DNA from: Thermothelomyces thermophilus ATCC 42464
Lineage: Eukaryota > Ascomycota > Sordariomycetes > Sordariales > Chaetomiaceae
Length of the DNA stretch: 64,000 bases
NCBI RefSeq assembly: GCF_000226095.1
Contig: NC_016477.1
Coordinates: 3,038,001 to 3,102,000, forward strand
Reading direction: 5' to 3'
How positions within the stretch are numbered: the first letter of the stretch is position 1; every line of letters starts with the position of its first letter. Shown one piece after another: positions 31,017 to 40,028 of this stretch. The notes beneath the pieces are model-generated. The model made no database searches, was not told the origin of the DNA, and was given only the letters and a program-made list of their open reading frames with translations. A program made the translations under genes and the position numbers.

Positions 31017-33278
31017 ATGGTTCAGAACGGAGGTGACTTCGACCTCGACATCGACATGGCTACCAACGTCACGGCCGAACAGCTGCTCGCTCAGCTTGGT
31101 CAACTCCAGCAGCGGATCCAGGAGTTGGACCAGAGAGACAAGGCTGCTCAAGCTCGAATCAAGGAACTCGAGAACCGCGAAAAGTACTCGCAGAAGTTGG
31201 TCAACGAAGCCTACGCCAAAATCGAAGCGCTCGAGACCGCCAAGGCGAGCCGCATCAAGATCGAACCACCTGGTAAATACGGAGGAACCAAGGAGGATCT
31301 CGCAGGATTCCTGACAAACCTCCGATCCTACTTCCGGCTCAATGACGACAAGTTTCCGGACGACAAAGCCAAAGTCCTCTACGCAGCCACGAGACTAGAG
31401 GGCAAGGCACTCAGATGGTTCGAGCCTACGTGGAACGACTATCTCACGGAGGAAGACGAAGACGATCGAGACGCGTTTACACGGGCAGTCTTCCGATCTT
31501 ACGACCGTTTCGAAGAAGAGCTTCGGAAAGTTTTTGGCGACAAAGACGAGAAGATTCATGCGCAAGAAAGACTCGCCAATCTCCGACAGACCAAGTCAGC
31601 AGCCTCCTACGCCGCACAGTTCAGACAGGACATGCTCAAGTCTCAGCTTAACGACGAGGCGTTGATGCAACTGTTCTACAACGGCTTGAAGGAAAAGGTC
31701 AAGGACGAGCTGTACAAGTACGATCGGCCTGAGACTCTGGATGAATACATCGCGCAGGCCATCAGGATCGATGATCGACTCTACGCACGAGAGCAGCAGA
31801 AACGAGGTCGAATGAACGGAACCACGGTTAAGGCCAACGACAAGAAAAAGCGAGCGTACGTTAGTACCTCGTACGGGACGCACCCCGGAGCCATGGATGT
31901 GGACGCAGCGCAGAAGCAGGACCAGAAGAAGGCGACCAAAGACAAGTCCAATGTTACCTGCTACAACTGCGGAAAGAAAGGGCACTACAAGCGAGAATGC
32001 CGGAGCCCGAAGAAAGAATGGAAACCAACCCCCGGAAAGGAAATTGCGGCCATCGACGAAACCACCAAGAACGTCACCGAAGTAGCAGCCACGAGCTACG
32101 AAGACAAGGACAGTGACACGGACAGTCTCGGACACGACGGCAACGGTGAAGACGAACAAGCACCGTACTCCGAACTGGTCACTGTGGACCCAGAGACAGG
32201 TCTTGCCGAATGGGACATGGCAGGAGAGTATGCGCCGCCAATTTCGATTCTCCCAATCTTGAGGCAGTGGGGTTTCACAGTCACGCAGAGGCGGGATGGA
32301 TCGTGGACAACCGACACCCAAGGAATCGAAAGACCCGGACCCAATGCTCTATTCCTCCAGGAACGAATCGAATGGTACCGCAACGAAGTTTTCCGACTCA
32401 ACACGGAACTGCGCGAACGGGATGGGCGCTTGACTCGACTCGCCCAGCAGAGCGATGAGATGAAGGACGAAATGAGGGAACTCCGACGTATCGTGGAAAC
32501 CATCAAAGGGGAACAGCCTGTGACATATGATGGGCCCGATAGCTACGCCGAGCACTTTGACGATCAGCAACTCAGCCACGACGTACGGAACCCCGAGTAC
32601 CAGTTCATGCGCGCGAACCGCGGAAAAGATGAGCGTACGTGGGAAAGCTACTGGAAGAAACACTCCTATGTCAGCACTGGAGTACCTACGGTCCACGTAC
32701 AGTGGGAAGGATTCGGGAAAGAGTTCCAATACCTTCCAGGCGACGCCACGCGACTGCACCCTCGACACGAGGCACATGCGCAAGTGCCCTGGTTCCAGTG
32801 TGTGGCACACGAATGCCGATACCACTTCCGCGACAAATTCGAAAACAACCACTGGCCGACCCGACAGGAGAACGGGGACGGAGGCTTGTGCCCTGTGGAA
32901 TGGGTCTACGATGCAGGAAACAGAGCGGCCGAATTGCTTTGGAAGATCGAAGCCCGCGATCTAGAAAGCATCACGATAGTTCCAAGACGAGCCTGGCCTA
33001 GGCACTGCGGAACCGGACGAGACACATGGGACTCGTGCTGGAGCAACGATTGCCTCTATCACGCGGACGAAAAGAAATTGCGAATTCGGGAGCTTCAGAT
33101 GAAGCTATGGCACGCACGACGGAAAGCAGAACGGACCCAATGGTGGGAAGCCGCAAGCACTCAATGGCTCACGGAAATGAGCACGATCGACGAAGCCGCT
33201 ATCAGCCGAACAACCGAAGAGGTCAGCACTGACCTGGGAAACGGGTCAGGGCCCTTCGAGGGGCCCGGAAACCATTAA
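31017..33278 (+). CDS. gag: Gag polyprotein of the intact chromovirus
   Basis: 753 aa, ATG 31,017. Residues about 20-85 are coiled coil (LLAQLGQLQQRIQELDQRD). About 90-290 is the retrotransposon Gag/capsid domain (LRSYFRLNDDKF, ATRLEGKALRWFEPTW, YAAQFRQDM). Residues 315-328 form a CCHC zinc knuckle (C315, C318, H323, C328). Unusually, about 425 residues follow: an acidic linker, a coil (EWYRNEVFRLNTELRERDG) and a Cys/His/Trp-rich region (C595-x4-C600-x2-H603-x8-H612, then more CW/NDC motifs). It forms the virus-like particle. Its last 12 codons overlap pol in the -1 frame. All complete mutated copies keep the same 2262-nt length. Confidence 0.93.
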   Translation: MVQNGGDFDLDIDMATNVTAEQLLAQLGQLQQRIQELDQRDKAAQARIKELENREKYSQKLVNEAYAKIEALETAKASRIKIEPPGKYGGTKEDLAGFLTNLRSYFRLNDDKFPDDKAKVLYAATRLEGKALRWFEPTWNDYLTEEDEDDRDAFTRAVFRSYDRFEEELRKVFGDKDEKIHAQERLANLRQTKSAASYAAQFRQDMLKSQLNDEALMQLFYNGLKEKVKDELYKYDRPETLDEYIAQAIRIDDRLYAREQQKRGRMNGTTVKANDKKKRAYVSTSYGTHPGAMDVDAAQKQDQKKATKDKSNVTCYNCGKKGHYKRECRSPKKEWKPTPGKEIAAIDETTKNVTEVAATSYEDKDSDTDSLGHDGNGEDEQAPYSELVTVDPETGLAEWDMAGEYAPPISILPILRQWGFTVTQRRDGSWTTDTQGIERPGPNALFLQERIEWYRNEVFRLNTELRERDGRLTRLAQQSDEMKDEMRELRRIVETIKGEQPVTYDGPDSYAEHFDDQQLSHDVRNPEYQFMRANRGKDERTWESYWKKHSYVSTGVPTVHVQWEGFGKEFQYLPGDATRLHPRHEAHAQVPWFQCVAHECRYHFRDKFENNHWPTRQENGDGGLCPVEWVYDAGNRAAELLWKIEARDLESITIVPRRAWPRHCGTGRDTWDSCWSNDCLYHADEKKLRIRELQMKLWHARRKAERTQWWEAASTQWLTEMSTIDEAAISRTTEEVSTDLGNGSGPFEGPGNH
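33236..33266 (+). promoter_or_regulatory. -1 ribosomal frameshift signal at the gag-pol overlap
   Basis: Slippery heptamer G-GGA-AAC (33,236-33,242) is in the gag frame. After a 6-nt spacer (GGGTCA) a GC hairpin follows: GGGCCC (33,249-33,254), loop TTCGAG, GGGCCC (33,261-33,266). The pol frame is gag -1 and is open from 33,233. The heptamer, spacing and stem match known -1 sites of retroelements and viruses. Confidence 0.8.
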
Positions 33279-36200
33279 CGCCCGCGCAGCGGCGAGTGGT
33301 AGCGCAGTACAGGAGGAACTGGCGCAAGAGACCACTATACCGAGACCTCCCGGCAGAAACATGGGAAATCGCCGCAATCTTTGGACGACGGCGGCAAGAC
33401 AAGCGGCTGTGGATAACAGCACAGTGGAAACAGCACGAAATGCTCGCACTAGTGGACAGTGGAGCAGAGATGAATCTGATTTCGCCGACACTTGTGAATC
33501 AGCTGCGGATACCCTGGAGAATGAAGCGGAAGCATGGCATAGTCAAAGGGCCATTTCCGACGCAATGGGTACGCAGGGAGACCGAACCGATCGACATCAC
33601 TGTGGCAGGGAAGACCACAGCAGTCGTATTCAGCATCGTGGACATGGGCAACGACAAAGACATGATATTGGGGTTACCATGGCATGAAGATTACGACCCG
33701 GACATCAGCTGGAAGAACGGTGGCCACCTGCGACCCCGAATGGAGTCGTATTCGACCAGCGAGATGGGGAGCGCGCAAGGATCGCGAGCGGACGATGCTC
33801 AGAGAAAGGCATGTCCTACGGATCCACCGCAAGAGACGGACAGTGGCAGGCAGACCACTACGGACTCTGGAAGAAGCGGCATAACGATACCGACGTTGCG
33901 ACAGGAGGAACGAGCTGAATCGCCGATAGCTGTTCTCTCCGTTGACGAATGCGGAGCACTGCAATGGGAGCAGTGGGTTGAGACAGGAGAAATCGCCAGT
34001 ATCGCCATGGACGGAACCAAGTTCGCATACTACCAGAAAACCGAGAGACGGGACAAGACTGGGGAAGTACCGAAGGAATACGAAGGGCACCCAGCATTCG
34101 AACCGAAACATCTGGAAGGACTACCAGAACACGGCCCATGGGATCACGAGATCAAGCTCAAGGAAGGAGCACGACTGAAGTTCTTCAAGATTTACCACAC
34201 GAGCCAGACACAGAACGAAGAACTTAAGCGATATTTGGAGGAGAACCTTCGAAGAGGACATATCCGCCCGTCGACATCGCCAGCAGGCTACCCAATCCTG
34301 TTTGTGCCCAAGAAAGACGGAAAGCTACGGTTATGTGTCGACTATCGGCAACTCAACGAACAGACCGTGAAAAACCGATACCCGTTACCGCTGATCTCAC
34401 GGCTCCGAGATCAGTTGGCAGGAGCCCAATATTTCACGCGTCTTGACTTGCCATCGGCCTACAACCACATACGGATCAAAGAAGGCGACGAGTGGAAAAC
34501 GGCCTTTAGGACACCCTATGGCCACTACGAGTACCTCGTCATGCCATTTGGACTTACGAACGCGCCGGCAACGTTCCAAGCCCTGATTGATCAAGCTATC
34601 CGACCCTTTCTCGACAAATTTGCGGTATGTTATCTCGACGATATACTCATCTTCTCCAAGACGATGGACGAACACCGGAAGCACGTAAAAGCAGTGCTGG
34701 ACGCGCTGCACGCGTACAAGCTATCAGTCAACAAGGGAAAGAGCGAATTCCACGTCAGGAAAACGGTGTTTCTGGGATACGAGATATCCCCAGGACAAAT
34801 CCGGATGGAACCTTCAAAGGTTGAAGCTATCAAGAATTGGCCACGACCGACGTCAGTCACGGAAGTACGAAGCTTCATCGGATTTGCAAACTTCTACCGG
34901 ATGTTCCTCAGGAACTTTGGAGCGATCGCACGACCTTTGCACGAACTTACCAAGAAGAACGCTGAATTCCAATGGGAAGAGCAACACGAGCAGGCATTTA
35001 CGCAGATTCGCGACGCCATCACCGAGGATCCAGTACTGGTACTGCCAGACCCCAAGAAGCCATTCGAGGTAGAAACGGACGCTTCAGACTACGCCATCGG
35101 AGGACAATTGGGACAACGAGACGAACAAGGGAAGCTACATCCTGTAGCCTTCTTTTCAAAGAAGCTCGATGGACCACGTCTCAATTATCCGATCCACGAC
35201 AAGGAACTACTTGCGATTGTCGAAGCTTTCAAGGAATGGCGACCATACCTCAGCGGCACGATTGAACCGGTACAAGTATATACGGATCACAAGAATTTGC
35301 GATACTTCACGACGACGAAGGAACTCAACGGACGACAAATACGATGGGCAGAATTCCTCGCGGAATTCAACTTTGAGATCCGCTACAAGAAGGGCAAAGA
35401 GAACGCACGAGCGGACATCTTAAGTCGACGAACGGATCACACGGAAGGACGAACGGGAACGACACCACCGTTGTTCAAGGAACGGACAGACGGAACGCTG
35501 CATCACGAGACGCAGACACCCGTGGAAGATGATCCACTTGACTCGTTCCTCGAATGCTGCGCAATCTTTCGAGAAGAAAGGATCAACGAGGCACAGTATC
35601 AAGCAGCACCCGGACCAGTGGTACCTGACGGAGTAGAAGAGAAAGATGGGAAACTCTGGTACCGAGGCAAAGCGTACATCCACGACAAAGGTCAACAGCT
35701 GCGGATGATTCGAGAACTCCACGAGTCGAAACTCGGAGGACACAAAGGAGTTACGAAGACTGTCGCACAAGTCAAGAAACACTACGACTTTCCACAGTTG
35801 ACGACACGAGTTAAGGAAGTCGTACGGAACTGCGACATCTGCAATCGGAGCAAAACGGCACGACACAAGCCGTACGGGCTACTTCAGCCACTACCAACAG
35901 CTGACAAACCATGGAGTTCAGTTACGATGGACTTCATTACGAAGCTGCCAGAATCCAAGGACACGGCCACAGGAGTGACCTACGACAGTATTCTTACTGT
36001 AGTAGATCGCCTGACTAAGTGGGCATATTTCTTTCCCTACAAGGAGTCCTGGACAGCGGAACAGTTGGCAGACGTGATCTATCGGCAAGTTGCATCAGTG
36101 CATGCTTGGCCGCAAGAATGGATCACCGACAGAGACACCAAGTTCGCATCGAAGTTCTGGCAAGCGTTAATGCAACGATTGGGCGTTAACAGCAAGCTGT

Positions 36201-37096
36201 CAACGGCATATCACCCACAGACTGACGGACAAACGGAGCGACTAAACCAAGTTGTTGAGCAGTACCTCCGCTCTTACGTCAACTACCAGCAAAACGACTG
36301 GGTCATGCTGTTACCAACAGCACAACTCGCCTACAACACGACGCCGACAGAAACGACCAAAGTCACACCGTTCTTCGCGAACTACGGATATGAAGCAGAC
36401 CTTAGGCAAGGACCAGAGGTCACAGTGCCAAGAGCAGCAGTCAAAGCAGAACAGATGCACGCACTGCACGAGAAGCTCAAGAAGGAACTCGAGTTTGTCA
36501 AGACCAGAATGAAGAACTACTACGACAAACACAGGCTCGAGGGACCTCGCCTAGAGAGGGGAGATAAAGTCTACCTGATCGCACGAAACTTACGAACCAA
36601 ACGACCAAGCACGAAGCTGGACTTCAAGAAGGTCGGACCCTTCGTTATCAAAGAACGAATTTCGACATCCAACTACCGACTATCGTTACCGTCATCTATG
36701 CGACTACGGACGGATGTTTTTCATATTTCACTTCTCGAACCAGCACCAAAGAACGCCAAGGTTGCCACGCACATCGAAGCAGAGGACGAAGAGGAAGAAT
36801 GGGACGTCGAAGAAATTCTGGATTCACGCATCATCAACGGAGAACTGCAGTACCTGGTCAAATGGCTTGATTTTGGGCCAGAAGACAACTCATGGGAACC
36901 AGTTAAGAACCTGAGTTGCCCCGAGAAACTTCAGCAGTTCCACCAGAGGAACCCTGACCGACCGAAAGCGACGAACCCGAAACCAACCCGAAATCGGCCA
37001 GCAAGGACGGATCCAAAGGAACTTCAGGATACACGGCATCCCAAAGCTGTCCGAAATCGGCGGACAGGCGAGATGGGGTCGAAGAAGACGCAGTAA
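33242..37096 (+). CDS. pol: Pol of the intact chromovirus: protease, RT, RNase H, integrase, chromodomain
   Basis: Expressed by -1 frameshift as a 2026-aa Gag-Pol (742 + 1284); the frame has no ATG at its start (33,296 is GTG). Aspartic protease: VDSGAEMNLIS (Asp at 33,455). RT: CVDYRQLNEQTVKNRYPLP, DLPSAYNHI, MPFGLTNAPATFQ, catalytic YLDD at 34,631. RNase H: ETDASDYAIGG (Asp at 35,078), TDHKNLRYF. Integrase: zinc-binding His/His at 35,719 and 35,741 with CDIC at 35,831, then D-D-35-E (Asp 35,930, Asp 36,128, Glu 36,236), GPF motif about 36,637. Chromodomain about 36,790-36,950 (EWDVEEILDSR, YLVKWLDFGPEDNSWEP), which in chromoviruses directs insertion to H3K9-methylated chromatin. All catalytic residues are present. 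Confidence 0.95.
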   Translation, partial: RVRALRGARKPLTPAQRRVVAQYRRNWRKRPLYRDLPAETWEIAAIFGRRRQDKRLWITAQWKQHEMLALVDSGAEMNLISPTLVNQLRIPWRMKRKHGIVKGPFPTQWVRRETEPIDITVAGKTTAVVFSIVDMGNDKDMILGLPWHEDYDPDISWKNGGHLRPRMESYSTSEMGSAQGSRADDAQRKACPTDPPQETDSGRQTTTDSGRSGITIPTLRQEERAESPIAVLSVDECGALQWEQWVETGEIASIAMDGTKFAYYQKTERRDKTGEVPKEYEGHPAFEPKHLEGLPEHGPWDHEIKLKEGARLKFFKIYHTSQTQNEELKRYLEENLRRGHIRPSTSPAGYPILFVPKKDGKLRLCVDYRQLNEQTVKNRYPLPLISRLRDQLAGAQYFTRLDLPSAYNHIRIKEGDEWKTAFRTPYGHYEYLVMPFGLTNAPATFQALIDQAIRPFLDKFAVCYLDDILIFSKTMDEHRKHVKAVLDALHAYKLSVNKGKSEFHVRKTVFLGYEISPGQIRMEPSKVEAIKNWPRPTSVTEVRSFIGFANFYRMFLRNFGAIARPLHELTKKNAEFQWEEQHEQAFTQIRDAITEDPVLVLPDPKKPFEVETDASDYAIGGQLGQRDEQGKLHPVAFFSKKLDGPRLNYPIHDKELLAIVEAFKEWRPYLSGTIEPVQVYTDHKNLRYFTTTKELNGRQIRWAEFLAEFNFEIRYKKGKENARADILSRRTDHTEGRTGTTPPLFKERTDGTLHHETQTPVEDDPLDSFLECCAIFREERINEAQYQAAPGPVVPDGVEEKDGKLWYRGKAYIHDKGQQLRMIRELHESKLGGHKGVTKTVAQVKKHYDFPQLTTRVKEVVRNCDICNRSKTARHKPYGLLQPLPTADKPWSSVTMDFITKLPESKDTATGVTYDSILTVVDRLTKWAYFFPYKESWTAEQLADVIYRQVASVHAWPQEWITDRDTKFASKFWQALMQRLGVNSKLSTAYHPQTDGQTERLNQVVEQYLRSYVNYQQNDWVMLLPTAQLAYNTTPTETTKVTPFFANYGYEADLRQGPEVTVPRAAVKAEQMHALHEKLKKELEFVKTRMKNYYDKHRLEGPRLERGDKVYLIARNLRTKRPSTKLDFKKVGPFVIKERISTSNYRLSLPSSMRLRTDVFHISLLEPAPKNAKVATHIEAEDEEEEWDVEEILDSRIINGELQYLVKWLDFGPEDNSWEPVKNLSCPEKLQQFHQRNPDRPKATNPKPTRNRPARTDPKELQDTRHPKAVRNRRTGEMGSKKTQ

Positions 37097-37541
37097 CCCC
37101 AGAAGCTTCCGCTGCCACCGCCGCCGCAGCCTCCTCACGTTCCACTCGCTCCAACTCCTCCACACTGTCGATACCCCGAGCGATAGCCCTCATCATCTTC
37201 TCAAACCACATTCGCTTCTGTTTCCGGAGACGAAGGACCCGCTCCTCAGCAGCCATAAGCTCATCCTCAAGTTTTTGATGCTGAGCCGCAATAGACCGAA
37301 GCTGAGCAGGAGAAACGCCAAGAACGTCACAATTCGAACGCTTGTTGCGAACGCACTCTGCGCATCGAGAAGAATCGCTTTTCGAAACCTCGCACGAACT
37401 AAGGCCTTTGGACTCGCACGGCGTACAAGGACGCATCGTTAAAAGATTATCCGAGGAGAGAATCGCGGCCAGGAGATGGTTGGCACGAAGAGTCGACGCA
37501 GCAGGTTTAGATTTCGACTTCTTTCTCACACGATCAGCCAT
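36903..37541 (-). CDS. Antisense ORF: Zn2Cys6-like, coiled-coil protein of the chromovirus
   Basis: 212 aa from ATG 37,541 on the strand opposite pol, overlapping the last 194 bp of pol and ending 132 bp short of the 3' LTR. Residues 4-12 are basic (RVRKKSKSK). Cysteines 39, 42, 50, 60, 63 and 71 give C-x2-C-x7-C-x9-C-x2-C-x7-C, close to the fungal Zn(II)2Cys6 spacing. About 78-140 is a heptad-rich coil (KLEDELMAAEERVLRLRKQK). The tail has an acidic/aromatic patch (FGQLWDAVYPEVPLDPSLLADFG region, 163-185). The order NLS-zinc cluster-coil-acidic tail is that of a small transcription factor. The same cluster is recognisable in mutated copies B, C and E. Expression is unproven; the frame upstream of the ATG extends only to a GTG in the LTR. 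Confidence 0.7.
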   Translation of the reverse strand: MADRVRKKSKSKPAASTLRANHLLAAILSSDNLLTMRPCTPCESKGLSSCEVSKSDSSRCAECVRNKRSNCDVLGVSPAQLRSIAAQHQKLEDELMAAEERVLRLRKQKRMWFEKMMRAIARGIDSVEELERVEREEAAAAVAAEASGVTASSSTPSRLSADFGQLWDAVYPEVPLDPSLLADFGLVSGSSLSVGQGSSGGTAEVSRGNSGS

Positions 37542-37637
37542 CTCGACAACATCGTGGGAAGGCAAAGGAAGGAAGAAACTGGGAAACGCAATTACGTACA
37601 GACAGGGGATGATGGCGCTATTTGAAACGGACCGGAG

Positions 37638-37655
37638 TCTTTCGAGGACGAAAGA
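37638..37655 (+). promoter_or_regulatory. Conserved hairpin immediately upstream of the polypurine tract
   Basis: TCTTTCG-AGGA-CGAAAGA, a perfect 7-bp stem. Copy B has GCTTTCG-GGT-CGAAAGC at 51,931-51,947 and copy C an equivalent stem at 47,863-47,881, with the outer pair changed from T-A to G-C. Confidence 0.6.
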
Positions 37656-37658
37656 CCT

Positions 37659-37668
37659 GAAGGAGGGG
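37659..37668 (+). promoter_or_regulatory. Polypurine tract
   Basis: GAAGGAGGGG, five bases (CATCG) before the 3' LTR. The copies have comparable purine runs followed by the same CATCG. It would prime plus-strand DNA synthesis. Confidence 0.7.
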
Positions 37669-37673
37669 CATCG

Positions 37674-38087
37674 TGTCACGATTTGGCTGCATAAGGCGAC
37701 CCGGCAAGGCGCACAGAACCAATCAGGAACCACAAGACCTAAGGACCAATCAGGAAGTGATCGCAGTGATCGCACTTCGATCAAGACGAGCACTTGGGTA
37801 ACGATCGCAGGATCGCAGCAGCGATCGCACGATCAAGACTCAAGGGGGAAAGGACAAGGAAATTGTATATAGTCACTCGTTCTGGCGAACTCTGGGAGTT
37901 CACCAGTGGTAACAATCACAATCACAGTACTCATACCAAGCATTGCTGATTACTGTGAGAGACAACTCTAAGTGTTGTTGTGAACCCTTTGGCTTCACCG
38001 AATCCCTCAGACGACCTGCCTGCTTGTCCCGCTTCACCCACCTCCGTCTGGACCCTTTCAGAAGCAGTCTGAGTTGGGTTCGTCACA
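37674..38087 (+). repeat. 3' LTR of the intact element (414 bp)
   Basis: Matches the 5' LTR base for base as read. Followed directly by gag sequence of copy B, not by a target duplication. Confidence 0.95.
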
Positions 38088-40028
38088 CTTAATGATAATA
38101 AGTTTCTAGACGATAAAGCTAAAGTCTTCTATATAGCTATAAGACTAAAGGGTAAGGTACTTAGATGGTTTAAACCTATATAGAACGATTATCTTACTAA
38201 GGAAGACGAAGATAACCGAGATATATTTATGTAGGTAGTCTTTCGATCCTATAACTATTTTAAAGAAGAGCTTTAGAAGGTTTTTAGTGACAAAGATAAG
38301 AAGATTTATATGTAAGAAAGACTTACTAATCTCTAATAGACTAAGTTAATAGCCTCTTATGCTATATAGTTTAGATAGGACATATTTAAGTCTTAGCTTA
38401 ATAATAAGGCGTTAATATAACTATTCTATAATAGCCTAAAAGAAAAGGTTAAAGACAAACTATATAAGTATGACTGGCTTAAGACCCTAGATAAATATAT
38501 TATATAGGCTATTAGGATCAATAATTAACTCTATATATAAGAGTAATAGAAACGAGGTCGGATAAACGGAACTATAGTTAAGGCTAACGACAAGAAAAAA
38601 CGGGTATATGTTAGCACCTTGTATAGGATATATCCTAGAGTTATAGATATAGATATAACGTAGAAGTAAGATTAGAAGAAGACGACTAAAGATAAGTCTA
38701 ATATTACCTACTATAACTATAAAAAGAAAGGACACTATAAACGAGAATGCTAAAGCCTAAAGAAAGAGTAGAAAATAGTCCCTAGAAAGGAAATTACAGT
38801 TATTGATAAAACTACTAAAGATATTATCAAAGTAGTAGCTATAAGCTATAAAGATAGAGATAGCGATATAGATAGTCTCGGATACGATAGCGACGGTAGA
38901 GATAAACAAGTACCGTACTCCGAACTAGTCACTATAGACCTAGAGATAGGTCTTGCCGAATAGGATACGGCAGGAGAGTATATACCACCAATTTCGATTC
39001 TCCTAGCCTTGAGGCAGTAGGGTTTTACAGTTATATAGAGGTAGGATAGATCGTAGACAACCGATACCTAAGGAATCGAAAGACCCGGACCTAATGTTCT
39101 ATTCCTCTAGGAACGAATCGAATGGTATCGTAACGAAGTTTTCTAGCTTAATATAGAACTGTACGAACAGGATAGATGCCTGATTTAACTTACCTAGTAG
39201 AGTAATAAGATAAGGGACGAGATAAGGGAACTCTAACATATTGTAGAAACTATTAGAGGAGAATAGTCTATGATATATAATAGGCCTGATAGCTATGCTA
39301 AGTATTTTGATAACTAGTAACTTAGCTATAACGTATAGAACCTTAAGTACTAGTTTATATATATAAATTATGGAAAAGATAAGCGTATATAGAAAAGCTA
39401 TTAGAAGAAATACTCTTGCCTTAGCATTAGAGTACTTATAGTCTATATATAGTAAGAAGGATTCGGGAAAGAGTTCTAATACCTCCTAGGTGACGTTACA
39501 CGACTATACCTTTAATATAAGGTATATATATAAATGCCCTAGTTCTAATATATAGTATATAAATGCCAATACCACTTTCGTAACAAATTTGAAAACAATC
39601 ACTAGCCGACCTAATAAGGAAATGAGGATAAGAGCCTCTACCTTATAGAATAGGTCTATAATATAGGAAATAGAGCGGCCGAATTGCTCTAGAAGATCGA
39701 AGCCCGCGATCTAGAAAGCATTATGGTAGTTCTAAAACGAGCCTAGCCTAGGTACTATAGAATAGGACGAGACATATAGGACTTGTACTAGAGTAACGAT
39801 TGCCTCTACTACGTAGATGAAAAGAAATCGCAGATCCGGGAACTTTAGATAAAGCTATAGCACGTACGATGAAAAGTAGAACAGACCTAATGGTAGGAAG
39901 CTATAAGCACTCGATAGCTTACGGAAATGAGTACGATCGACGAAGCTACTATTAGCCGAATAACCGAAGAGGTTAGCACTAACCTAGGAAACGGGTCAGG
40001 GCCCTTTGAAGGGCCTAAAAACTATTAA
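38088..40028 (+). pseudogene. gag of copy B, 5'-truncated and RIP-mutated
   Basis: Collinear with intact gag 31,338-33,278 at a constant offset of 6750. Many stops. The frameshift hairpin is still visible near 40,000-40,017. Confidence 0.8.

Larger units (their letters stand above)
30576..38087 (+). mobile_element. Intact Ty3/Gypsy chromovirus, 7512 bp, not RIP-mutated
   Basis: Two 414-bp LTRs that I read as identical (TGTCACG...GTCACA) flank a self-priming PBS, an open gag (753 codons), an open pol (1284 codons by -1 frameshift), an antisense ORF and a PPT. Pol order is protease-RT-RNase H-integrase-chromodomain, the chromovirus/Tf1-sushi layout. Base composition and CpA content are normal, unlike the neighbours. 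Identical LTRs suggest very recent insertion. The flanking 5-mers (CGACG left, CTTAA right) do not match, so there is no target-site duplication. Confidence 0.95.

Noticed and set aside
33296-33298. Independent start codon for pol
   Set aside because: It is GTG, and the frame is open further upstream into gag with a -1 slippery site, so frameshifting is the better explanation.
31017-37096. Horizontal-transfer claim for the intact element from its normal GC and lack of RIP
   Set aside because: Recent transposition within the genome explains it equally well; sequence alone cannot decide.
37542-37793. 84-residue upstream extension of the antisense ORF into the LTR
   Set aside because: It starts with GTG inside the LTR and shows no domain; ATG 37,541 begins the basic, cluster-bearing protein.
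30576-38087. Usual tRNA-primed PBS for the intact element
   Set aside because: No TGG-start tRNA 3' complement follows the LTR; the self-complement to the LTR primer fits exactly and covaries.
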